A stretch of DNA of 64,000 bases, from assembly GCA_002869185.1 (NCBI GenBank), contig PKTN01000004.1, forward strand, positions 124,001-188,000, given 5' to 3'. This stretch comes from Denitrovibrio sp. Its GTDB lineage: Bacteria; Chrysiogenota; Deferribacteres; Deferribacterales; Geovibrionaceae. Position 1 is the stretch's first letter; each line of letters opens with the position of its first letter. Both the position numbers and the translations under genes were made by a program. Shown here one piece after another: positions 55,339 to 62,470 of the stretch. Below the pieces are notes generated by a model that was not told where the DNA came from, did not search any database, and saw only the letters and a program-made list of their open reading frames with translations.

Positions 55339-55351
55339 ATAGGGTTAAAGC

Positions 55352-56314
55352 TTAGTTTCTGATATAACCTAAATGATTGCCCTGAGTATTTATGGCTGGA
55401 CTGAGGTTGTTGCAAGTTGTTGAAATAGCGCTTACAAAGCTGGAGTTTTCTGAATAAATATCCAGTGTAGTGTTTCCTGTTATTATGCTTGAATTTAGAA
55501 AAGCAGCAGAATCGTTTGTACAGAATACCCCATAACTATTATTGTTAAATAGCATAGTGTTTTTATCAGCTGTAAATATAGAATTTGCATTAATAAGCAC
55601 ACCCGTATTGTTATTTGCGATATTGCAAGACGTCTTTATTCTGCATTGTGAGTTTTCACTAACTATCATACCTGAGTTTGAATTACTGTAAGCCATGAAT
55701 TGATTAATTAATAATCTTGCTCCTAAAGAGACAACTACACCTCGGAAGCAGTTGTCAGTTCTGATTGCTCCAGCAGTCGCCCTTCCTCCGTTTGTTATCA
55801 TAAAACCAATTCGATTGATATTTATCCCGTTTGGGTAGTCTATTGAATTACTTTGACCATTGAAATAGAAGCCATCAATATAATTAAGAAGCACACCCTC
55901 GATTTTCAGAATGCTTGAGCTGACTGGATTCCATATTTGACATAGAGTTGGATCTGTTTCATTTCCTATGATCTTCAGATTTGCTGAGTCAGGATGGTTT
56001 ATTACTATCTCTTCAGTATAGGTGTATGTGCCATCAGCAACTTGGATAGTGACGATTGCGTTGTCCTTAATACGGAATGCTGAGAGGAAATCTAGAGCTT
56101 CATTGATGTCAGTATAGTCAGCAGGTACATTTAGAGTCATGTCCTCTGTGATGAACGCATTGTCTGATATGAGTATCCCCCCAGCTGTTGTTCCGTCGCC
56201 CACATAGAGCTTCTTGTCGTCTGTTGTAAATAGTAGTTCCGCTACGTCTGGTGTTACTGAGAGTCTTTCATTTTCGGGTAGATTCTTATTTTGGAATTTT
56301 GAAATCATCATCAT
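55352..56314 (-). CDS. tail-fibre-like protein, paralogue 4
   Basis: 320 residues. AAGGA lies 6 bases before ATG 56314, the first of three consecutive ATGs, and is preferred to the longer frame from 56356. N-terminal fibre domain, beta-helix body and C-terminus (INTQGNHLGYIRN) match paralogue 1, but the middle has diverged strongly. It is the first fibre gene of the array in the direction of transcription. Confidence 0.85.
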   Translation of the reverse strand: MMMISKFQNKNLPENERLSVTPDVAELLFTTDDKKLYVGDGTTAGGILISDNAFITEDMTLNVPADYTDINEALDFLSAFRIKDNAIVTIQVADGTYTYTEEIVINHPDSANLKIIGNETDPTLCQIWNPVSSSILKIEGVLLNYIDGFYFNGQSNSIDYPNGININRIGFMITNGGRATAGAIRTDNCFRGVVVSLGARLLINQFMAYSNSNSGMIVSENSQCRIKTSCNIANNNTGVLINANSIFTADKNTMLFNNNSYGVFCTNDSAAFLNSSIITGNTTLDIYSENSSFVSAISTTCNNLSPAINTQGNHLGYIRN

Positions 56315-56346
56315 TATTTTCCTTATTTTAAATATTTTTTTTAATG

Positions 56347-56378
56347 CAACCTCCATAAAGAATTCTGGACAGAGGTTG
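56347..56378. repeat. 32-bp palindrome, copy C
   Basis: A third copy, with AAAGAATTCTGG in the core and a weaker kinase-end repeat after it (13 of 16 bases). It lies immediately 5' of the first fibre gene. Confidence 0.85.
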
Positions 56379-56433
56379 CTATTGTTAGGTTTGATTTATT
56401 GAGATTTCTGTGTGGCTGTTTTGAGGAGATATA

Positions 56434-56619
56434 TTACTGTTTTGGGTCGCATTCAGCAATGATATGCCTACCCGAGATTATCTCAGCATGGATATCTCTA
56501 CCAAGTTTCTCACAGTCACTTGCCATTGCAGCAAATGGAATCCATCCAAATTGTGGATGGTTATACTCGCACTCAAAGACGTTCTCGTAAGCTGTTTTTT
56601 TAACATTTCTAATTTCCAT
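56434..56619 (-). CDS. small phage-module protein of unknown function
   Basis: 61 residues from ATG 56619, chosen because AAGGAG lies 7 bases upstream; the longer frame (to 56706) overlaps the previous gene without a ribosome site. It contains CEYNHPQFGWIPFAA and ends AECDPKQ. Small proteins of this kind (often 60-80 residues, with Asn/Trp/Pro motifs) sit next to tail-fibre genes and may act as fibre chaperones. Not recognised further. Confidence 0.65.
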   Translation of the reverse strand: MEIRNVKKTAYENVFECEYNHPQFGWIPFAAMASDCEKLGRDIHAEIISGRHIIAECDPKQ

Positions 56620-56630
56620 ATTTATTCTCC

Positions 56631-57398
56631 TTAAGCTATACGCATAAATATTGTTACTTGACCTGTTCCAATGTCGTAACTTTTGACGTACCCTAAACAT
56701 CTCCATGTGCCACTAACAGTTCCGTATGATTCTCCACTGCATGATGCAGGTTGCAAAGCAACACCCACTACCATTGTTCCATATGAAATATCATATAAAC
56801 TTAGATTCACTTTTCCTAACATGAGTGAACCAACCTCACCGGCTGGAGGCACGTTGTTTGCAAGCATGGCATCACTCTCTGCTTTGGTGTAATACCTTGT
56901 ATCGTGTGTATGGCTGTCGTTAGCTACAGTGGAATTGATGCTGATATTTGCTCCGCCGTTAAATGTGGCTGAACCAGTTACGTCACCATCAAGAGAAATA
57001 CTCCTAGCTGTTTGCAGTGTTGTGGCAGTTGTTGCGTAGTCCGCCTTTGCCACATCCAGAACGATATCAGCGTCAGCGCTACCGTCAAATGAAGCTGAGC
57101 CAGTCGCGTCACCACTGATGCTGATAGTTCTAGCAGTTTCAAGCTTAACGGCATTTGCAGCTAAGTCAGCAGTGTTTGCGTGGTTGACACTAAGTGTGCT
57201 TTGTGCGGAATATACGATAAAATCAGAGGCATCTACGCCCCCCAGTGAGCTAGCGTTTATTTCGTTTCCTCCATAGGTAACTCCGTCACCTATATAAAAC
57301 TTTTTACTATCAATACAGTAGTACTGCTCTCCTATATCTAGTAGGATTGCGAGTCTTTCAGAGTCTGATCCGTGTGAGATTTGTAGTTTTGAGTCCAT
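56631..57398 (-). CDS. tail-fibre protein
   Basis: 255 residues with a fibre-type N-terminus (SERLAILLDIGEQYYCIDSK; FYIGDGVTYGG) and a shaft with repeated ISGDATGSASFDG / LDGDVTGSATFNG blocks. The distal SHTHDTRYYTKAESDAM motif is seen in many phage side-tail fibres, followed by a C-terminal head. It clearly differs from the beta-helix paralogues downstream. Its stop lies 12 bases before the 61-residue gene. Confidence 0.85.
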   Translation of the reverse strand: MDSKLQISHGSDSERLAILLDIGEQYYCIDSKKFYIGDGVTYGGNEINASSLGGVDASDFIVYSAQSTLSVNHANTADLAANAVKLETARTISISGDATGSASFDGSADADIVLDVAKADYATTATTLQTARSISLDGDVTGSATFNGGANISINSTVANDSHTHDTRYYTKAESDAMLANNVPPAGEVGSLMLGKVNLSLYDISYGTMVVGVALQPASCSGESYGTVSGTWRCLGYVKSYDIGTGQVTIFMRIA

Positions 57399-57448
57399 GT
57401 TTGATACTCCTTATGTTATTGTGGCGATATGCCACTTTATAGCTGTTG

Positions 57449-57685
57449 TTATCCATGCTGTTTATCAGCGAATTCATCGATCCTTTCGTGAATCCTGTTA
57501 ATATCCGCATGTAGTAATTCATGCTTATGTTTACACTCATTTTTCGCCACATAATCACGAGCAAGGATGACATTTGTCCTTTCTTGTCCTTTGCGTAGGT
57601 CATTCATAGATTTCCAGATTGGGATTAATACGATACTGACCAAACTACCTATTGTTTGAATTATGTCTGATAGCTCTATGCTCAT
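57449..57685 (-). CDS. small single-helix membrane protein with coiled coil (holin/spanin-like)
   Basis: 78 residues: a short N-terminus, one membrane helix (about residues 8-25) and a charged coiled-coil tail (HADINRIHERIDEF). Its ATG follows the upstream stop directly (TAA-ATG), so it is translationally coupled. Its position and shape suit a phage membrane protein such as a holin partner, but no lysin is nearby. The function is inferred only. Confidence 0.6.
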   Translation of the reverse strand: MSIELSDIIQTIGSLVSIVLIPIWKSMNDLRKGQERTNVILARDYVAKNECKHKHELLHADINRIHERIDEFADKQHG

Positions 57686-57982
57686 TTAGATATCCATAGG
57701 TTTCGGATATTTGTCTTTGATAGATTGAATGGTGTCAGCCCATACGGTCGTTCCGTTCACAGAGTCCCAGTATTGCATGTCGAGCTGTTCAGCCAGTGAC
57801 GGATACTCCGCTTGTCTAAGCTCAATATAAGTTGGTTCTGGTTCTTGATAAACATCAGGCGTATTGCCTTCGGCTATCCAAGCTTGAACTGCTGAGTCTT
57901 GTAAGTAGTCACCATTTACTGATGTTTTTTTCCCGTTCTCGTAATCTTTAACGTAGTATCCAGCATGTAATATTACTTTCAT
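57686..57982 (-). CDS. phage tail-fibre assembly-type protein
   Basis: 98 residues from ATG 57982 (GGAG upstream); the longer frame overlaps the preceding gene. The C-terminal half, YIELRQAEYPSLAEQLD...IQSIKDKYPKP, matches a motif widespread in phage tail genes (xRxxEYPSxxxQLD...IKxKYPKP). The role is unclear, possibly fibre assembly. Confidence 0.8.
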   Translation of the reverse strand: MKVILHAGYYVKDYENGKKTSVNGDYLQDSAVQAWIAEGNTPDVYQEPEPTYIELRQAEYPSLAEQLDMQYWDSVNGTTVWADTIQSIKDKYPKPMDI

Positions 57983-57983
57983 T

Positions 57984-59126
57984 TTATAGCTCCGTTGATA
58001 CTTCAATATATGCATCAGAGTCATTGTTCGGCATTAACTGGTACATAGCCCCTTGAGTCAGTCCAGAAGCGACATTGCCCCTTACACACAAACTCTCTTT
58101 ATTACTAGTTAATCCACCAACAACCATACCAGTTACAGGTAGCAATCCACTATTGGGATTATAGAGAGCAAAAGCCCCACTATAAGTTATTGTTGTTGGC
58201 TTAATTCTTGGTGATGTTTTAAGGTTAAGTATCACATCACATGTGACTGTGTTTGCGGCTAAGCCATTGCCTAATCTTGGAAAGGTAGATGTTGCGTCAT
58301 CAGTGTCATTACGATAAGGCAAGTATCTTTGACACTTAACAAGCTCTGTTGCAGGGTCTACAGGTATACGAATATCATTGTACCCAAGCTTAGTGGCTGT
58401 AAAATAAAGGTCTGCTGTATGGTTACATACTACATTAGGATAATTAGTACCTGCTTGTTTAAATAAGTTAATAATACAAACAGCACCACTTCCTATTGTC
58501 TTACCTACGGGTGGGGTTATTGGTACTGAAATAGTGGACTCACCACTTGGTATACTGATTACACTTTCTGAGATTGTTTCAGGAGTAGAGCCACCAGCAC
58601 CATAATTATAATAAACCTGATAAGCTACATCTCCGCCAGTAGGTGAATACACATCTGTCACAAGGTTAGTGGAGTTGATTAAATCTAAATCAAGTTCCAG
58701 TGTTGTCTTATCTGAAATATACTCAGCTCCATTACCTCCAGTCACTGCACCACTTAATTTGTTCCATTGTTTATTATTAAGTGTTACATTTTCACCTGAT
58801 GCCGTAGACGTGCCAGTACCAGTATTGCCACCTAGCTTAAATCTGTCACATATAAACTCGTTAAAAGAAGTAACGACCCCATTAAGACGCTGGTCTATAT
58901 TTCTGTCAGGGTTGATTACTGCGTTATAGCTAGCTTTAGCTATCTCCGCTTTCTCAGCATCAGTCAACCCTGAACCACCCGCCATATTAACCTTTAATGC
59001 TGGGCCTTCTGTTTCGTCGAGTACCATATTTAGTACTTCGCCATCAGTTTTGAAGATGGTTTTTAGTGAATTGTCGTCACTGTCGAATACAGCGTTAAGT
59101 ATCTCTCGAACACTTCTATAGCTCAT
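57984..59126 (-). CDS. phage tail/fibre structural protein
   Basis: 380 residues; ATG 59126 follows GGAGGAAA. The N-terminal 100 residues are helical, a Gly/Ser/Thr-rich beta region follows, and the C-terminal part contains PATELVKCQRYLPYRND, a motif common in phage tail fibre and baseplate-related proteins. The C-terminal head is likely exposed. Not recognised to a named family. Confidence 0.75.
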   Translation of the reverse strand: MSYRSVREILNAVFDSDDNSLKTIFKTDGEVLNMVLDETEGPALKVNMAGGSGLTDAEKAEIAKASYNAVINPDRNIDQRLNGVVTSFNEFICDRFKLGGNTGTGTSTASGENVTLNNKQWNKLSGAVTGGNGAEYISDKTTLELDLDLINSTNLVTDVYSPTGGDVAYQVYYNYGAGGSTPETISESVISIPSGESTISVPITPPVGKTIGSGAVCIINLFKQAGTNYPNVVCNHTADLYFTATKLGYNDIRIPVDPATELVKCQRYLPYRNDTDDATSTFPRLGNGLAANTVTCDVILNLKTSPRIKPTTITYSGAFALYNPNSGLLPVTGMVVGGLTSNKESLCVRGNVASGLTQGAMYQLMPNNDSDAYIEVSTEL

Positions 59127-59139
59127 AGTTTTCCTCCAT

Positions 59140-60237
59140 TTATCTCTTTTTTATGTATATTTCGTTGTTGAAATCTGTTGGAGTTCCATCTGTAAGTAGT
59201 GGTCCACCATTTGAATTTGTGTCTATGGTTATTAGTTGGTCTATAGGTGTATTAGCCCCTTCAGATGTCTTCAGAATTACTTTGCTTATATTGTCAGCAG
59301 TACCTATATAGTTAGTGCTGCTGTCCGCTGAAAAAACACCAGCCTCTGAGATATCTATATTGCCAAGTGATATGTTGCCGATCTGCTCATCTGTTCCAGA
59401 AAGTACGATCTGATCAGACAGGGCGAGTCCTGTCGCTTGGGAATATTCACCTGTTACATTCACCTCAGCACTAGCAAGTTTGATGTGTGTTCCTGTTGAT
59501 GTGTATAGATAGAAATCGAATTCTACCCTTCCTGATTCTTGTGGTTGCCAGTTGTAATAGGTGTTGATCTGATAAATCATGCTCCCCCAGCCAGTGACTG
59601 GATGTACGCATAAACTAAGAATGTTTGAACGTGTACCATTAAAGACATGCCAGTTTGTCTCGTTGTTTAGTGTGGAATAGATTAACTCGCCATTGAAATA
59701 CATCTGAGTATATCTATTCATTTTGCCGTCTATCCAGTGGATTTGATATGACACAAAACCTGTGCTGATATCAGCGTCTGGCTGGTTTATGTATGTGGTG
59801 ATTTCTACACTGTCATTGGTCAGTGCGAGTTCCTTATACCTGTCGTAAAAGAGCGAGTTGCCAACCTTATTAAAGACAGAATTGTCTATGTCTAGAAAGT
59901 AATCATCTATTTCTGATCTAAAGAGAAGGGCAGGTGTCTTTATACATGGCCAAAGCTCATCCTTGAAGCCGATGATATGTGATGGAGAACCTTTATAGAA
60001 TCTCACAACTACCTCATCACCTTTACAAAAGGCACTTGAAGACCTCTCTAGTGAGCCGTTAGATTGTTCTGATCCTGCTGATGGGCAGTTATAAAAGATA
60101 GGGACAGATTGGTAGATAGTTCCGCAGTCAATGATAGCTGTATCATTAAGGTAGTCAACTTCTGTGACGTAACCAGTTTGAAAACTGATGTTTTCCACTG
60201 GGTCTAAAGTATTGTTGCTGTATAGTTTATATGACAT
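59140..60237 (-). CDS. phage tail-module protein with N-terminal OB-like domain
   Basis: 365 residues; ATG 60237 with AAGGG upstream. The N-terminal 110 residues are beta-rich, with GYVTEVDYLNDTAIIDCG and GDEVVVRFYKGSPSHIIGF, like the OB-fold of baseplate or spike proteins. The rest is beta-strand-rich with LSGTDEQIGNISLG-type turns. It may be part of the tail tip; family unknown. Confidence 0.65.
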   Translation of the reverse strand: MSYKLYSNNTLDPVENISFQTGYVTEVDYLNDTAIIDCGTIYQSVPIFYNCPSAGSEQSNGSLERSSSAFCKGDEVVVRFYKGSPSHIIGFKDELWPCIKTPALLFRSEIDDYFLDIDNSVFNKVGNSLFYDRYKELALTNDSVEITTYINQPDADISTGFVSYQIHWIDGKMNRYTQMYFNGELIYSTLNNETNWHVFNGTRSNILSLCVHPVTGWGSMIYQINTYYNWQPQESGRVEFDFYLYTSTGTHIKLASAEVNVTGEYSQATGLALSDQIVLSGTDEQIGNISLGNIDISEAGVFSADSSTNYIGTADNISKVILKTSEGANTPIDQLITIDTNSNGGPLLTDGTPTDFNNEIYIKKR

Positions 60238-60247
60238 TTTTATACCC

Positions 60248-60919
60248 TTATACGTAGAAATAATCTTGTGTGATGCGGTCGTTAGTTTCTGACAGCGTGT
60301 CTGTTGTGCATGTTTGGTCTAGGTTTTGATCTGGGATGAGTGGTGATTCATTTATCCCTCTGATGACAGTAACTCTGGAATCAAGCTCATAAACAGAGGA
60401 GTCGACCGACTTTAACCAATAAACCTCACCTCGGTACTCCACAGCAAAACGCAACCTAGTATCAAATATCCACTCATCACTTAGTTGCACTCCAATGCCA
60501 CCTTCGCTGGGCTGATATTCGTATGTATATCCAAGTTCAGGTTGCGCAGGGTTGTTATAAACTTTTACTCGGTCGACTAAGCCACAACCGATAAAGGTTG
60601 CTGTCGTGAATATGTTGGTTTGGAAATCTATAACACCAAGCAGATGATATTCTTCAAATCCGTTCACCTTATAGGAAACAGAAACTACTTCTCCTGGGAT
60701 GAGGTGAGTGTCATCAAGGTGAGTCTTATGAGGCACATAACCACCAGCATCGAATGTCAATGCAAGAGACTCGCCATCTGTCTCCCCTACGTGACTAGGT
60801 GTTGAATAGCTAAGTGCGTTGTCTGGATAGCTTGTGAGAAACTTTTCCACTGCACAATGCTCTGGGAGTGGCAAGAGAGCTATAATTTCACTGCCAACCC
60901 TAGACCATGGGACATTCAT
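60248..60919 (-). CDS. phage tail-module protein, probably the second half of a split gene
   Basis: 223 residues from ATG 60919 (or TTG 60925). It lacks a good ribosome site, unlike its neighbours. It lies in the same frame as the gene at 60938-61249, separated only by TAA at 60938-60940 and six codons (DFDPLE). Its start, NVPWSRVGSEIIALLPLPE, fits as a continuation. The joined product would be 333 residues. The body is beta-rich with Cys pairs (GCGLVDRVKVYNNPAQPE). Function unknown. Confidence 0.65.
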   Translation of the reverse strand: MNVPWSRVGSEIIALLPLPEHCAVEKFLTSYPDNALSYSTPSHVGETDGESLALTFDAGGYVPHKTHLDDTHLIPGEVVSVSYKVNGFEEYHLLGVIDFQTNIFTTATFIGCGLVDRVKVYNNPAQPELGYTYEYQPSEGGIGVQLSDEWIFDTRLRFAVEYRGEVYWLKSVDSSVYELDSRVTVIRGINESPLIPDQNLDQTCTTDTLSETNDRITQDYFYV

Positions 60920-60937
60920 TTCCAATGGGTCAAAATC

Positions 60938-61249
60938 TTAACAACTAGGTGTCGATAGTAAGCAAGCTTCGTCATCGCCATCTGCTAAAATGTATGCAGA
61001 GAGGCTGAGAGTATCGAAGCCAACTTGTGTCATGTATGCATCTATCTGAGTGTACTGACTGCTTATCTGGACATCTTTTGATACGAGCACACCGTTGATA
61101 TAAGTTTTAACTGTGCCGCTAATGGTCTCATCAGTCTCAGTAATGCTTTTAGGCTTGCAGGTCTTGCCGTAACATACCCCTTTGGGCTGATAAACAGCTT
61201 TGCAAATGTATATGTCTAAGGACTGGTATCTGTCTTGTGTTGTTCCCAT
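60938..61249 (-). CDS. phage tail-module protein, probably the first half of a split gene
   Basis: 103 residues ending in ACLLSTPSC before TAA. ATG 61249 overlaps the upstream stop in TAATG and has GGTGG nearby. It has several Cys (YICKAVYQPKGVCYGKTCKP) and a beta-rich core. Continuity of frame into the downstream gene suggests an in-frame stop rather than a true end. Confidence 0.6.
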   Translation of the reverse strand: MGTTQDRYQSLDIYICKAVYQPKGVCYGKTCKPKSITETDETISGTVKTYINGVLVSKDVQISSQYTQIDAYMTQVGFDTLSLSAYILADGDDEACLLSTPSC

Positions 61250-61974
61250 TATTCCACCGTAAAGGAGTCGTTTCTGATGTTGTCTTCGTCTGTTGGTTGA
61301 TAACCGTCTTTGGTTATCTTTAGTGCGTATGTCCCTTTTTTCATACTGCCTAGGCGGATGATACCGCTGGCATCACTCTTGCCTATGTAGCGTTCGTTTA
61401 TGTATATGGTTGCGTCAGGCAAGGTGTCTTTTGTGCAGGCATCACGTATGGTCATTACAACGTCTTTTTCATAAATATCTGTCTGGTAACCGTCGGTGAA
61501 ATCTACTAAGAAATCCCCCTCAAGTCCCAAACCCTTTGCAGTTACAAGGATGTAAGTAGGTTGAAATGAGATGATGTCAACTAGGTCGTAGCTAGTATCG
61601 TAGGTCACCTTGAGCACACCAGTAGTTTTGGCAGGCAAAACAAGCCTATTGCCGAATATCGCTGGCTTGCCCGTCCCTGTCCCTTCCCATACAGATGACA
61701 CTAGCTTATCTATGAAGTATGTAGTCTTAGCTTCAGACGAATCTCTGAATGCAAGATATTCTGTGTATGTCTGGGAGAGTCCACTCAGGTAAATTTTTGC
61801 ATTTCCGTTTGTCGTTGAGATTGCTGGTGACATGCCACCTGGGTAGAGCTTTAGCCTTGCTCGCTCTTCAGGGGCAAAGATCGTCTTGCCAGCATTTTCA
61901 TCAGGTTCCAAGACAAAACGAAAATTATTTAGCCCAATATTTTGATTCGTGAAGGTGATTTTAGTATTAGACAT
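61249..61974 (-). CDS. phage structural protein with carboxypeptidase-regulatory-like domain
   Basis: 241 residues; ATG 61974 follows GAGGAG and is preferred to TTG 61977. The C-terminal 75 residues form a CarboxypepD_reg/PEGA-like Ig-type beta domain (VVMTIRDACTKDTLPDATIYIN; GTYALKITKDGYQPT). The N-terminal part is beta-rich. Such domains often decorate tail or baseplate proteins. It overlaps the upstream gene by 8 bases. Confidence 0.75.
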   Translation of the reverse strand: MSNTKITFTNQNIGLNNFRFVLEPDENAGKTIFAPEERARLKLYPGGMSPAISTTNGNAKIYLSGLSQTYTEYLAFRDSSEAKTTYFIDKLVSSVWEGTGTGKPAIFGNRLVLPAKTTGVLKVTYDTSYDLVDIISFQPTYILVTAKGLGLEGDFLVDFTDGYQTDIYEKDVVMTIRDACTKDTLPDATIYINERYIGKSDASGIIRLGSMKKGTYALKITKDGYQPTDEDNIRNDSFTVE

Positions 61975-62470
61975 CAAGGCTCCTCACGTAGACAATTACT
62001 GGATACTCATCAATATCTTTCTTGCTAAGGGTTAGTCCAAATAGCCTATAGCTTGTCTGGTAGCTTATTGATGCCATTGCAATATTATCGTCTGCCACTG
62101 ATGGGGCTTCAGATGACCTTACAGAATATGGATCGATCATTGTGATACTGCCTAGAGAGTTACCTAGCCATTCATAGCCATAGATGTTTTTGATAGGCTT
62201 ACCTGTAGCTGCTGAACTCTCACTGATGAAGGTTGTAATTTCACCTGTAATTATGTCACTAAAAAGCCCAAGATCAGAGATGTCACCATCGGTAGATATC
62301 GCCTGAATAGTGTCAGGTTCATGGGAGTAAACTCGAAAATATGCAGTGTCGCCATATCTGAATTTTGTCTTTGTTTTATCTGTGTAATCCTTGTTTCTCT
62401 CTTGGTCGCTTTCTATACTTATCTGCTTGTCATCCTCTTCGGTCACAAAGCTAACTGTTACTTTTGCCAC
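61967..62470 (-). CDS. phage tail-module protein of unknown family
   Basis: 167 residues of mixed alpha-beta character, with no recognised motif. ATG 62470 lies inside the upstream gene (13-base overlap) and its own 3' end overlaps the next gene, so it belongs to one tightly packed operon. It ends in SKKDIDEYPVIVYVRSLDV. Confidence 0.65.
   Translation of the reverse strand: MAKVTVSFVTEEDDKQISIESDQERNKDYTDKTKTKFRYGDTAYFRVYSHEPDTIQAISTDGDISDLGLFSDIITGEITTFISESSAATGKPIKNIYGYEWLGNSLGSITMIDPYSVRSSEAPSVADDNIAMASISYQTSYRLFGLTLSKKDIDEYPVIVYVRSLDV

Noticed and set aside
52890-56378. Diversity-generating retroelement acting on the Mtd-like fibre proteins
   Set aside because: No reverse transcriptase, template repeat or adenine-specific variation was seen; the conserved C-terminus is not a variable C-type lectin end.
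348-61249. Stop-codon reassignment in the organism
   Set aside because: TAA, TAG and TGA all end many intact genes here, often with overlapping downstream starts, so none is generally read as sense.
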